From an uncultured Bacteroidales bacterium (GTDB taxonomy: Bacteria; Bacteroidota; Bacteroidia; Bacteroidales; Muribaculaceae): a stretch of DNA of 43,541 nucleotides. Below are positions 18,801 to 25,577 of the stretch, piece after piece (the stretch's first letter is position 1; each line of letters opens with the position of its first letter). The stretch is taken from assembly GCA_947175245.1 (NCBI GenBank), contig CAMWLW010000012.1, positions 1-43,541 on the forward strand, in the 5' to 3' direction. The notes under the pieces were generated by a model. The model did no database searches. It was not told where the DNA came from and worked only from the letters and a program-made list of their open reading frames with translations. A program made the position numbers and the translations under genes.

Positions 18801-18958
18801 ACTGGCGTGGGATTGTTGATGGCGTTGACAAACGCCGACCAGGTCATGGGCTCGGTACCGGTTGCCAACTTCACAACCGGCTGCTCGTCGGCGAAAGCCG
18901 TGGCGCTTGCTGCGATCAGCAACGCGGGGAGTGTGAATTTAGTAAAGTTAAACTTCAT
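15821..18958 (-). CDS. Large secreted coiled-coil protein with C-terminal sorting-like domain
   Basis: 1045 aa. The signal peptide (MKFNFTKFTLPALLIAASATAFA, cleavage about 23/24) directs export. Residues about 65-230 and 370-580 are Ala/Lys/Glu/Asp-rich heptads (AAQSAVDQAQAAVDNAQIALNAAQKEADAAATAEAQKK) that should form long coiled coils. A beta-rich part follows (about 580-960). The C-terminal roughly 70 residues (GKVDIYNLNGMLIEV...VNVSKGMYIVMGQKVVVK) look like the type A C-terminal sorting domain of type IX secretion cargo, ending in KVVVK. It is probably a surface-attached or released fibrous protein; no enzymatic motif is visible. It has its own promoter (19094-19124) and terminator hairpin. 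Whether the host has a type IX system cannot be seen here. Confidence 0.75.
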   Translation of the reverse strand: MKFNFTKFTLPALLIAASATAFADEQPVVKLATGTEPMTWSAFVNAINNPTPVKGEVATDDPAYVAWKNADDRLKTAEGNLSSKEKAQEDAQAELDKANIALNGTAEGVQPAVQGAQAAYNEAKDTQSKKATALTNAQNAYNEANDENSTAISDQADANTRLNTLNDQLTAANKEVTDLQAQLKAKYDDAIAAKQATIDANTKTNIPNAEKERDRYLRLRNALVTTTYEKETAKWFSDAKSELSNFTTAYNNYVDWLDEMDEKGEEYDPLKYSGDRPNIYVKQVTKTARKRTYNITFDSTTGKDWTAYDVVSYENTFKPSLKGANEDATWLITYYFGPDSNGKTVEIDGVSTFTYSNLLRLISNTFTSLNNNPDYQTDGKATQTITNQALYDEYDAAYEDYKGQVETLTQANKDLQGEIDDLKEAEESDALYSELETAQGNVNTITTSINTLKTELAGYTATVNKYRATSYTDADGKVIDCTDANNNPITYLKWLYNQLTKAQTEKTDADNDVAAKQEALTAAKDAVNTATTKVANAESAVTAAQSAVDQAQAAVDNAQIALNAAQKEADAAATAEAQKKYNDVTLTGDVTSDTPITSYSGTLHGDGHVITVKGGVLFTTFNGQLAEVAINGKTFTNVSNTATFTNVARWNGSEGIYYGEGTKSDDITNLGALGYQARDFFGVNFTTKVLTSLKADPNSIVYSITTKNATSSNNKQYYVQVNAEKQLIKSDNTVVDLATADNTIFAQCADTDIAGRGATNVYYGEEDNYTCDNVKITDKVAFYAPANIEAKEVTYEREFAKGWNSVCMPFDLNYSQSKAIDALCTYDKETPENFVFTKIDNSGYIPANTPILMHTTSSSTLKLGGVTIAQTADKQIVMDPGEDDDDNSECYGTFKKVLSGQFGGETQGYKFYGLVNDQTTDKTNFRAAGPNASFAAFRMAIKSGIVKNLAEAQASPRGIVIVDEKGIEIGGDFSDIEIVEMDAPSFTVAGGQGQIIITSGADMGKVDIYNLNGMLIEVADVVAGTTTVNVSKGMYIVMGQKVVVK

Positions 18959-19093
18959 AATGCATTAATTGTTATTGGTTATTATTTTACTTGTATTCTA
19001 TATTACTGTGTTATTATTGTTTAAGTTGTTAATAATCTATGTATTGAGGTAGATGGTGATACTCATAGAGATACTACTACTCAAAATAATGTG

Positions 19094-19124
19094 CAAAGAT
19101 ATAGTGATTATTTCAAACCACAAA
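19094..19124 (-). promoter_or_regulatory. Promoter of the secreted coiled-coil gene
   Basis: Minus strand: TTTG (19124-19121), 19-nt spacer, TATCTTTG (19101-19094). The predicted leader is about 130 nt, long enough for post-transcriptional control. Confidence 0.7.
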
Positions 19125-19186
19125 ATTTTTAACAAAATATTTAATATAATTAAGCCTGTATCAGCCCATAACTACCGTTTTATATA

Positions 19187-19216
19187 CGACCGCGGGTCGA
19201 GGTTTAAGCGAGGGGC
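19187..19216 (-). repeat. Interspersed repeat, copy 2 (reverse, partial)
   Basis: Hairpin CGACC-GCG-GGTCG (19187-19199) followed by AGGTTTAAGCGAGGGG, the degenerate reverse complement of the CCCCTTAAACC part of copies 3 and 4. Confidence 0.55.
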
Positions 19217-19247
19217 TTGGGTAGTTTTGCAATTATAATTAACTTTG
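19217..19247 (+). promoter_or_regulatory. Promoter of the S26 peptidase gene
   Basis: TTG (19217-19219), 20-nt spacer, TAACTTTG (19240-19247). Transcription would start near 19251, about 20 nt before the ATG at 19271. This decides the start codon. No separate promoter was found for the HPr-kinase-like and PqqD-like genes downstream, so this promoter may once have served all three. Confidence 0.7.
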
Positions 19248-19270
19248 TGGGGCATCACGCAATAGAAACT

Positions 19271-19780
19271 ATGGAACAGTCGCTGTTTAATAAGAATGAT
19301 TTTGCTTTAATGCCCAAGACCAACGGCAAAAGCATGCGCCCACTTTTGTGGGGCGGACAGCACTGTGTGGTAGTGGTTCGGCTCGACGGAGAGCCTGAGG
19401 TGGGCGACTTGCTTGTTTTCAGACAAACGTTAGGCGACGGCTCGGCGAAGAACGTCGTGCATCGCCTGCTGGAGGTGAGGCAGGAGGACGGCCGGCATGT
19501 CTACGTCACCCGGGGCGACAACTGCCTGGCAAGCGAACGGGTGAGCCGCGATGAGATAGTCGGGCGCGTGGCCGAGGTGCACCGCATGTCGGGCTTCAGG
19601 CCGTGGCACGCCATCCCGTCGCGTCAGTTCGCCGTCACCGACAGGGCCTACCGCCTGTACTCGCGCCTATGGGCCGCCACATGGCCCGCGCGGCGTCTTT
19701 ATTACCTGATGCGCGCCCACGCGCGTGGGCTGCGCGTCCGCCTCCATAAACTGCTAAAACCCGACCGCAGGTCGAATTAA
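19271..19780 (+). CDS. S26-family (ER-type) signal-peptidase-like protein
   Basis: 169 aa. The catalytic serine motif NGKSMRP (S21) is followed by a strand pair and NVVHRLLEV (H64), then YVTRGDN (D83). A Ser-His arrangement with VVHR and TRGDN is that of the archaeal/ER signal peptidase branch (S26B), whereas bacterial LepB uses Ser-Lys. No N-terminal membrane anchor is visible; the C-terminal 40 residues are a basic amphipathic helix rich in Arg and Trp that could hold it at the membrane. In Bacteroidales such proteins occur with PqqD-like and HPr-kinase-like genes, suggesting leader removal from a small peptide. The last codons (PDRRSN and stop) lie inside the interspersed repeat, so the gene end was formed or altered by it. 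Confidence 0.75.
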   Translation: MEQSLFNKNDFALMPKTNGKSMRPLLWGGQHCVVVVRLDGEPEVGDLLVFRQTLGDGSAKNVVHRLLEVRQEDGRHVYVTRGDNCLASERVSRDEIVGRVAEVHRMSGFRPWHAIPSRQFAVTDRAYRLYSRLWAATWPARRLYYLMRAHARGLRVRLHKLLKPDRRSN

Positions 19781-19852
19781 CCCCTTAAACCCCTAAACCT
19801 CTAAACCAATGAGGCTTTGCCTCATTATAAACCTCGGCCGCAGGCCGAATAT
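19762..19852 (+). repeat. Interspersed repeat, copy 3 (full)
   Basis: Order of parts: hairpin CGACC-GCA-GGTCG (19762-19774), TTAACCCCTTAAACC, octamers AAACCCCT/AAACCTCT, hairpin AATGAGGC-TTT-GCCTCATT (19808-19826), ATAAACC, and hairpin TCGGCC-GCA-GGCCGA (19834-19848). It begins within the end of the peptidase gene. It shares about 46 identical bases at its left side and about 34 around the central hairpin with copy 4. Confidence 0.8.
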
Positions 19853-19859
19853 GAATTGT

Positions 19860-20912
19860 TTAATCTACATCATCTGACTTGAGGGCAATCTCCTGATTAA
19901 ATGTATTAATTTCTTCTGAGATGAGTTGTTTAAGTTCTTTTTGAGGAACTATCAATTTGTATTCTGCAACTCCAATGGGTTTAGTAAATCCATCCAATGC
20001 AAGTTCTACCTCCACGTTGTCTTTCTCGGCACATAGGATGATACCTATAGATGGGTTTTCATCATTGCCTTTCTCCAGCTTATCGAGAAGTGACAGATAG
20101 ATATTCATCTTACCGACATATTCAGGCTTAAACTCTGAAATCTTCAGGTCAATAGCAACTAAAGATCGTAGACCACGGTGAAAGAATAGCATATCCACCT
20201 TATAGTCCTTGCCATTATAGTTTAAATTGTACTGATTGCCTATGTAAGTGAACCCTTGCCCGAGTTCAAGGAGGAATTGTTTAATTTTCGCTACTAATCT
20301 CCGCTCTAACTCGAGCTCAAGAACTGGTTCGGTCACATCTAAAAAGCCCATGCAGTATGAGTCCTTGAATACTTCATTAGCATAAGAAGCTTGAACATCA
20401 GAGAGTGTCAACGCAAAATTGTTAGATGTATTTGTAGCCGATAACTGAGTGTGCATATTCATATTGACAGCATTAACCATCAAGTCTCGATTCCATTGCT
20501 TCTCGACGGTCTGTTCTGCATAATATTGCATTGCTTCATCATCATCTCCAATTTTAGAGATCAGTTTATTTATGTTCCACCACGGCAAAACTGCGACAGC
20601 CTGTCGCAGTTTTGGCTCAGAATCCTTAAAACGCACATAAAAGCGTTTCATATCCCACAGATTACGCTCTGACATACCCATTTTGGGATAGGCAGCCTTC
20701 AAGTCTGCTGCCAAGCGTTTAACTACTTTATCGCCATGTTTACTGTCAAGTTTCTTATCATACAAGAGTTTGCCTATCTCCCAATGCATTTCATTAGATG
20801 AACCAACAATGGCAAGCGCCGTTTTACGTCGGGCAGTCTCAATAACAGTAACTGCATGTCGCAAGATTTCATTATATTCTGACTCGTTCTGAATAGTGAT
20901 AATAGTTTCCAT
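19860..20912 (-). CDS. DUF1016 / YhcG-type PD-(D/E)XK nuclease
   Basis: 350 aa. The N-terminal half (about 10-165) is the helical DUF1016_N domain (VIETARRKTALAIVGSSNEMHWEIGKLLYD...MSERNLWDMKRFY). The C-terminal half is a PD-(D/E)XK-type nuclease fold with strands KVDMLFFHRGLRSLVAIDLKISEF, the Asp and the DLK supplying the metal-binding core, followed by GKMNIYLSLLD. YhcG-family proteins are common in accessory and restriction-linked loci; the substrate is unproven. The gene is AT-rich compared with the GC-rich peptidase and kinase genes on either side, runs on the opposite strand and is bracketed by copies 3 and 4 of the repeat, so it looks inserted. Its promoter box ends 4 nt before the ATG, suggesting a leaderless or nearly leaderless message. 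Confidence 0.85.
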   Translation of the reverse strand: METIITIQNESEYNEILRHAVTVIETARRKTALAIVGSSNEMHWEIGKLLYDKKLDSKHGDKVVKRLAADLKAAYPKMGMSERNLWDMKRFYVRFKDSEPKLRQAVAVLPWWNINKLISKIGDDDEAMQYYAEQTVEKQWNRDLMVNAVNMNMHTQLSATNTSNNFALTLSDVQASYANEVFKDSYCMGFLDVTEPVLELELERRLVAKIKQFLLELGQGFTYIGNQYNLNYNGKDYKVDMLFFHRGLRSLVAIDLKISEFKPEYVGKMNIYLSLLDKLEKGNDENPSIGIILCAEKDNVEVELALDGFTKPIGVAEYKLIVPQKELKQLISEEINTFNQEIALKSDDVD

Positions 20913-20916
20913 ACCA

Positions 20917-20946
20917 CAAAATTAATAAATTATCTATGAATATCAA
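20917..20946 (-). promoter_or_regulatory. Promoter of the DUF1016 gene, probably leaderless
   Basis: Minus strand: TTG (20946-20944), 19-nt spacer, TAATTTTG (20924-20917). Only 4 nt separate the box from the ATG at 20912, so transcription should begin at or next to the start codon. Confidence 0.55.
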
Positions 20947-21013
20947 GTATCTAAGCAATAGAATAATTTTTAACTCGTTATCTACTTAAGAAAGTATTAT
21001 TTTTCCCTCATCC

Positions 21014-21135
21014 TCGACCGCAGGTCGAATTAACCCCTTAAACCCCTAAACCTCTAAACCCCTAAACCTCTAAACCCCTAAACCCCTAAACCAATGAGGC
21101 TTTGCCTCATTATAAACCTCGACCCCCAGGGTCGA
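21014..21135 (+). repeat. Interspersed repeat, copy 4 (full, expanded octamers)
   Basis: Hairpin TCGACC-GCA-GGTCGA (21014-21028), then a tract of six tandem octamers AAACC(C/T)CT, hairpin AATGAGGC-TTT-GCCTCATT (21093-21111), and hairpin TCGACCC-CCA-GGGTCGA (21119-21135). Compared with copy 3 it has four more octamers and a changed, still paired, last stem. It lies just before the HPr-kinase-like gene. Confidence 0.8.
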
Positions 21136-21144
21136 ATATATTAG

Positions 21145-22044
21145 ATGAAAAAACAGTACATAATAGCACAAAACGCCATCAGCGTGTCAGCCCCCGACGG
21201 CCTTGTGGCATGGGGTGTCGTAGAGCACCGATACAGCCCGTTCGAGGCCTCGTCGACCGAGAACCCGGTGCTGGAGATCGACATACGGGTCGACGCGCTC
21301 CCCGAGAGTGACGGCACGATGATATATGAGCCGATACACAACGACATAGGCCTCGTCACGTCACGTGCCTCGCGCCTGGCCGACGGCAGCCTGGTGATAG
21401 AGTTTGGGCACATATCTGAGTCCAAGCCGCGCCTGTGGATGAAGATGCCGTCACGGCTGAACCGTGCCGACATATTGATGGCACCTGACGGCGATGACAA
21501 TGACGGCTACTTCCTGAGCCACGCGCTGATGATAGCCTACATGCTCGGCACGTGCCATAGCGGGACGCTGCTGATGCACTCGGCCACCGTAATCCACGAC
21601 GGCAAGGCCTTCCTGTTCCAGGGCAAGAGCGGCACGGGCAAGAGCACCCACGCGGCCCTGTGGACGCGCCACATCGCCGGGGCCGAACTGCTCAACGACG
21701 ACCACCCTGTGGTGCGTTTCACGCCCGACGGAGTGGCGACAGCCTACGGATCGCCGTGGAGCGGCAAGACCGACTGTTACCGCAACCTGTCGGCCCCTGT
21801 CGGCGCGTTCGTGCGCATAGTACGCGACCGTGAGAACGCTTTGCGCCGGCTCGCCCCGCTGCAGGCCTACGCCTCACTCACGGCCTCGGTGTTCTATCTG
21901 CCGTTCCTCAGCGATGAACTCAAGGAAACGCGCCACAAGACAATCGAGCGCCTGGCAGGCACAGTGCCCTGCTGTGAAATGCACTGCCGCCCCGACCGCG
22001 ACGCCGCCATCACCTGCCACCGCTCCCTCGCCCTCAACCGCTAA
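21145..22044 (+). CDS. HPr-kinase-like / PEPCK-like protein
   Basis: 299 aa, GC-rich. After about 135 residues of a variable N-terminal domain comes MHSATVIHDGKAFLFQGKSGTGKSTHAALW with a Walker A loop (GKSGTGKS, 160-167), then ELLNDDHPVVR (about 181-191), matching the acidic pair of the HPr kinase/PEPCK fold, and YGSPWSGKTDCYRN. Homologues in lasso-peptide and related clusters phosphorylate a peptide or assist maturation; free-standing HPr kinase of Gram-positive bacteria phosphorylates HPr. With a PqqD-like gene 62 nt downstream, a peptide-modification role is more likely than sugar regulation. Start ATG at 21145, 9 nt after the last hairpin of repeat copy 4. No promoter was found in the gap. 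Confidence 0.8.
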   Translation: MKKQYIIAQNAISVSAPDGLVAWGVVEHRYSPFEASSTENPVLEIDIRVDALPESDGTMIYEPIHNDIGLVTSRASRLADGSLVIEFGHISESKPRLWMKMPSRLNRADILMAPDGDDNDGYFLSHALMIAYMLGTCHSGTLLMHSATVIHDGKAFLFQGKSGTGKSTHAALWTRHIAGAELLNDDHPVVRFTPDGVATAYGSPWSGKTDCYRNLSAPVGAFVRIVRDRENALRRLAPLQAYASLTASVFYLPFLSDELKETRHKTIERLAGTVPCCEMHCRPDRDAAITCHRSLALNR

Positions 22045-22100
22045 ACCTCTAAACCAATGAGGCAACGCCTCATTATAAACCTCGGCCACCGGCCGAATAT
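22042..22100 (+). repeat. Interspersed repeat, copy 5
   Basis: TAAACCTCTAAACC, hairpin AATGAGGC-AAC-GCCTCATT (22056-22074), ATAAACC and hairpin TCGGCC-ACC-GGCCGA (22082-22096). It starts at the stop codon of the HPr-kinase-like gene and fills the gap to the PqqD-like gene. Both loops differ from copies 3 and 4 while the stems are kept. Confidence 0.8.
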
Positions 22101-22106
22101 AAAAAC

Positions 22107-22376
22107 ATGAAAATAAAAAAAGACTTCACACTACGCACCGTAATGGGCCAGAACATCGTGCTGGCCGAAGGTAACAACGCCGACAGCTACGGCAAGATAA
22201 TCACGCTCAACCAGTCGGCCGCCATGCTGTGGAAAGAGCTCAAAGACAAGACATTCGAGACTGAGGACGCCGCCGACCTGCTGGTCGAGAAATACGGCAT
22301 CGACCGCACGCAGGCCCTCGCCGACGCCACCTACATCCTCGACCTCATGACCTCCAAATCCCTCCTCGATCGGTAG
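22107..22376 (+). CDS. PqqD-family peptide-recognition protein
   Basis: 89 aa. The family pattern is clear: two or three beta strands (FTLRTVMGQNIVLAEG), then LNQSAAMLWKELKDKTFETEDAADLLVEKYGI and a final helix ATYILDLMTSKSLLD, the winged-helix RRE fold that binds the leader of ribosomally made peptides and presents it to modifying enzymes. The length is usual for a free-standing PqqD protein. It follows the HPr-kinase-like gene (62-nt gap filled by a repeat) and ends 1 nt before the end of the convergent TIR gene. No radical SAM, cyclase or transporter gene is visible in the window, so the partner modification enzyme is either the kinase itself or encoded elsewhere. Confidence 0.85.
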   Translation: MKIKKDFTLRTVMGQNIVLAEGNNADSYGKIITLNQSAAMLWKELKDKTFETEDAADLLVEKYGIDRTQALADATYILDLMTSKSLLDR

Positions 22377-22377
22377 A

Positions 22378-23439
22378 CTACAGCTTCAACAGTTCGGAAG
22401 TACGGGTTATCCAGCTGTCCATTGCTTCGATTAGAGAATCAAGCGCTGTAAGTGTGCGATGCTTGGCTTTAATCTGAGTCTTTTCCATGTGGGGGATATC
22501 CTTCAGACTATCGCGCATACCGACGTGAGCCTTACGAGCTTCAATAAGTTGATCCAATAAATCCAGATAAGCCTGTCGATTATCTTTTTTAGTTTCTTCA
22601 TCAAGACTGGCGGTTTCCTGAATTAATTTTGCTGAGTCGATTAGCGCGTTATACTTATCGTTGGCCAAGGGTATACACTCCTCAAGTACAGCTGAGAATT
22701 GGTCATAATCCCGGGCAAGAGCCTTCATAATGCCTTTGGTCTGCTGCGTATTCAAGGTTCCTTTAACAGCCGATGTAAGTTGCTGTGTACGCTTGCCGAC
22801 TCGTGGGGCAAGCGTGTTAAGACCTTCAGTAATGCGGGCCATGAGATTGATAAATTCAGCATTTTGCTCATCAAACTGCTCTCGATAATCCAATAATCCG
22901 AGTTCTTCTTCAGTTTCCGCCGGGCTCACTATATTTAAATTAACGCTACCTTGTTCGGGAACAAGCTGTTTGAGCCGTGTTAAAAACTCAGCCTTTTGAC
23001 GGTTCCACACAGCCGTCTTAGTTCGGTATGGATATTTGTCAAGGAACTCGTCGCGGAGCTCGTCGAGCATATCCGGGTCGGACAATCGAGCACATAGGCT
23101 CATGTGATAAAGCCATCCCACCGAGTCAAATGGCAAATTGTCGTGTATCAAAAGCGGCTTGACATTCCTGTCAAGTGCCCAGGCGGCGCCCATCTCATTT
23201 AGACACACCTCGCTATGGCGATAGTTTTCAGAAATAAACAAAAACACAAAGTCGCTGTCACCGATATTAGACTTAATAAATTGGGGAATATTACCACCTA
23301 TTGGCACACCTGTTTCAACAGCCGACGTGTACGCGATATCCTCATCGGCAATACCGAGACCGACATTAAGTAAAACCGATTTAAAAAGATCTACAATCGG
23401 TTTATCTTTAGACGAATGACTTAAAAATACCTTAGCCAT
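22378..23439 (-). CDS. TIR-domain protein with helical C-terminus
   Basis: 353 aa. Residues 1-130 are a TIR domain: MAKVFLSHSSKDKPIVD (first strand and box 1), DFVFLFISENYRHSEVCLNEMG with E82 at the position of the catalytic glutamate of NAD-cleaving TIR proteins. The remaining roughly 220 residues are helical, unrecognised, and may sense or oligomerise. The start is taken at 23439 because the TIR fold begins there; an upstream in-frame start at 23565 would add 42 residues that do not fit the fold. Bacterial TIR proteins often act in anti-phage defence through NAD+ depletion or signal production. It is divergent from a DUF262 gene pair, which supports a defence context. No partner of the Thoeris type (ThsA) is visible. 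Confidence 0.8.
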   Translation of the reverse strand: MAKVFLSHSSKDKPIVDLFKSVLLNVGLGIADEDIAYTSAVETGVPIGGNIPQFIKSNIGDSDFVFLFISENYRHSEVCLNEMGAAWALDRNVKPLLIHDNLPFDSVGWLYHMSLCARLSDPDMLDELRDEFLDKYPYRTKTAVWNRQKAEFLTRLKQLVPEQGSVNLNIVSPAETEEELGLLDYREQFDEQNAEFINLMARITEGLNTLAPRVGKRTQQLTSAVKGTLNTQQTKGIMKALARDYDQFSAVLEECIPLANDKYNALIDSAKLIQETASLDEETKKDNRQAYLDLLDQLIEARKAHVGMRDSLKDIPHMEKTQIKAKHRTLTALDSLIEAMDSWITRTSELLKL

Positions 23440-23613
23440 AAATTTCACTAATTTTGAGAAACGACTGTCCATCCAATCAGACAGCACATAAAGATACAAA
23501 AATAAATTGAATCGGCAACCAATTGACATCAAATATAATCGACACCCTGATACATAAAAGTTCAACGGCCATATTTTGTAGTCTTTAATAATAATGGACT
23601 AAATTATTTTTAC

Positions 23614-23621
23614 TATGTTTG
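23614..23621 (+). promoter_or_regulatory. -7 box upstream of the DUF262 pair
   Basis: TATGTTTG matches TAnnTTTG; a TTG -33 partner is not evident. Transcription would begin near 23625, about 40 nt before the ATG at 23667, so an upstream in-frame ATG-less start near 23619 is excluded. On the other strand a similar weak box (23504-23497, TATTTTTG) may serve the TIR gene. Confidence 0.4.
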
Positions 23622-23666
23622 TATATTAGTATTCATAATTTATTTATTCACCAATCCACATTAAGC

Positions 23667-25577
23667 ATGTCAGACAATCTTGTAGACCTTAGATCAATTG
23701 CCCGATTGCTCGACTTTAACTTCTTCATTCCGAGCTATCAACGTGGTTACCGATGGACTACTCAACAAGTTAAAGATCTTTTGGAAGATGTAAAAGACTT
23801 TTGTAAAGACAAAAACTCTTCAAACTTCTATTGCTTACAGCCAATTGTAGTTAAACAGATGTCGCTTGAGGAAAAAAGATTTCACGACCTTGAAGAAAAT
23901 TTGGTGTGGTATGAAGTTATAGATGGACAACAAAGATTAACTACTATTTTGCTGATTCTAACAGCTTATAAAGACACTCTGGATTCCAATGACTTGCCTA
24001 CTGAATTTTACCGTTTAAAATTTGAACGAGAACATTTGGAACAGCAAAAGAGCCTGGACGGGATTGAAGCAATCGATGGGATAGATGAATCCACCATTGA
24101 TCGATACCATATAAGTCAGGCAATGACTTATATAAAATGTTGGAGGAAGCAAAAGTTAGTAAATGCGGCAGATTTTTGCAATGCATTTTTGAAAACCGAG
24201 CCCGATGAACAGGGGAAAGATAATGCTAAAAATATTAGGGTCATATGGTATGAGTCGATAGACGAAGACCCAATTACCGTTTTCACTCGATTGAATATCG
24301 GGAAAATCTCTCTAACGAACGCCGAACTGATAAAAGCGGTTATGCTTAATTGTAAAAATTTCCAAAGATCACAAAACGAGGAAATAGTCAGACTGCGCCA
24401 ACAAGAAATCGCAAGTGAGTGGGATACCATTGAAACAACTCTCCAGGATGAGTCTTTTTGGATGTTTCTACATGATGGTAAATATAACCGTCCTACCAGG
24501 ATTGATTTCATATTTGATTTATTGCAGAAACAAAACGTATTATCGTTATCAGAGGATGCTTTGAGTCAAGTAGGATCTGATGAATTCCAAACTTTCAGAT
24601 ATTTCTATGCATTTTTTAATGACAAGAAGTTAGCTAATGTTGAAAATTGCTGGGAAAAAATCAAATATTATTTCCAGGCATTTGTAGAATGGTATAATGA
24701 TCCTGAATTTTATCATTATATAGGCTATCTTCTTAATTATTCAACGCCAGATATCGTTGAATTAATTAAACAGTGGAATATAGCGACAAGTAAAAAAGCA
24801 TTTAAAAGATATTTGAAAGATCAGATTAAATCTAAATTAAGTAATTGCCCGGCTTTAGACTTTCAATATAATATTGATGGCAGCAATAAAGGAAAATGTA
24901 AAGCGATATTACTATTTCACAATATCCAAACTGCAATCAATGCTAATAAGAATAGCAAAAGTAGAACGATTGGTATGGCTTATCGTTTCCCGTTTGATTC
25001 TTACAAAAACGAAAGTTGGGACGTCGAACATATCTGCTCCAACACAACTAACCCGGAAGACGATGAGTCTACCCGCAAAGAGTGGTTAATGAATGTGTAT
25101 CTTAGTGTACCGGAAGATATACAGCAGGAAATACGTGATTATTTTGAAGATCAAAACAAGACTGAAGACAAAACCAGAATACTGTTTGACAAAGTAAAAT
25201 CTTATATTCCTGAAATAGAAAGATGGACTCAAGAAGATAAAAACAAAATTTGGAATTATGTCTTGTTGGACTCAAGTACAAATAGGAGCTATGGTAATGC
25301 CATATTTTCAGCTAAGCGCCGAATTATTATCGGTAAAGATTCGGGAGTGGAGATTAGTATACCAAAACTAAACAATGACAAAATCGAGCTTCCTGACTCA
25401 AGAAAAGGCCTTTCTCGTTTTGTTCCTCCTGTTACTAAAAAAGTTTTTCTAAAATACTATTCATCTGCGGCCAGTAATAGTAACTACTGGGATCTTAACA
25501 TCGATGCTAAAGCATACCGTCATGATATCGAATCTTGTATTAATCAATTAGACAATGATGACAATGGAGAACAATAA
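23667..25577 (+). CDS. DUF262 + DUF1524 protein (GmrSD-type), first of pair
   Basis: 636 aa, AT-rich. The N-terminal DUF262 (GmrS-like, ParB/sulfiredoxin fold) shows FFIPSYQRGYRWTT (QR at 25-26) and VIDGQQRLTT (86 onward), residues tied to nucleotide use. The C-terminal DUF1524 (GmrD-like, His-Me/HNH nuclease) shows WDVEHICSN (D452, H455) and IWNYVLLDSSTNRSYGNAIFSAKRR, giving the H-N-N catalytic pattern. GmrSD-type proteins are nucleotide-dependent type IV restriction enzymes that cut modified phage DNA. The start codon is ATG at 23667, where the fold begins. It overlaps the second DUF262 gene by 23 nt, so the two are translationally coupled and probably act together. Confidence 0.85.
   Translation: MSDNLVDLRSIARLLDFNFFIPSYQRGYRWTTQQVKDLLEDVKDFCKDKNSSNFYCLQPIVVKQMSLEEKRFHDLEENLVWYEVIDGQQRLTTILLILTAYKDTLDSNDLPTEFYRLKFEREHLEQQKSLDGIEAIDGIDESTIDRYHISQAMTYIKCWRKQKLVNAADFCNAFLKTEPDEQGKDNAKNIRVIWYESIDEDPITVFTRLNIGKISLTNAELIKAVMLNCKNFQRSQNEEIVRLRQQEIASEWDTIETTLQDESFWMFLHDGKYNRPTRIDFIFDLLQKQNVLSLSEDALSQVGSDEFQTFRYFYAFFNDKKLANVENCWEKIKYYFQAFVEWYNDPEFYHYIGYLLNYSTPDIVELIKQWNIATSKKAFKRYLKDQIKSKLSNCPALDFQYNIDGSNKGKCKAILLFHNIQTAINANKNSKSRTIGMAYRFPFDSYKNESWDVEHICSNTTNPEDDESTRKEWLMNVYLSVPEDIQQEIRDYFEDQNKTEDKTRILFDKVKSYIPEIERWTQEDKNKIWNYVLLDSSTNRSYGNAIFSAKRRIIIGKDSGVEISIPKLNNDKIELPDSRKGLSRFVPPVTKKVFLKYYSSAASNSNYWDLNIDAKAYRHDIESCINQLDNDDNGEQ

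Larger units (their letters stand above)
18959..19270. other. Divergent intergenic region
   Basis: This 312-nt gap carries promoters in both directions (minus 19094-19124 for the secreted coiled-coil protein; plus 19217-19247 for the S26 peptidase) and a reverse partial copy of the interspersed repeat (19187-19216). A TTG-initiated extension of the peptidase frame from 19217 is possible but would begin at the -33 element, so I reject it. Nothing else was recognised. Confidence 0.6.

Noticed and set aside
19217..19270. TTG start of the S26 peptidase
   Set aside because: The TTG is the -33 promoter element and the transcript would begin downstream of it; the ATG at 19271 fits the fold.
21036..21092. 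Tandem octamers as a CRISPR array or telomere-like end
   Set aside because: The unit is 8 bp with no spacers, is flanked by genes on both sides, and belongs to the interspersed repeat.
23440..23565. N-terminal extension of the TIR protein
   Set aside because: The extra 42 residues precede a complete TIR start (MAKVFLSHSS) and would include the likely promoter region.
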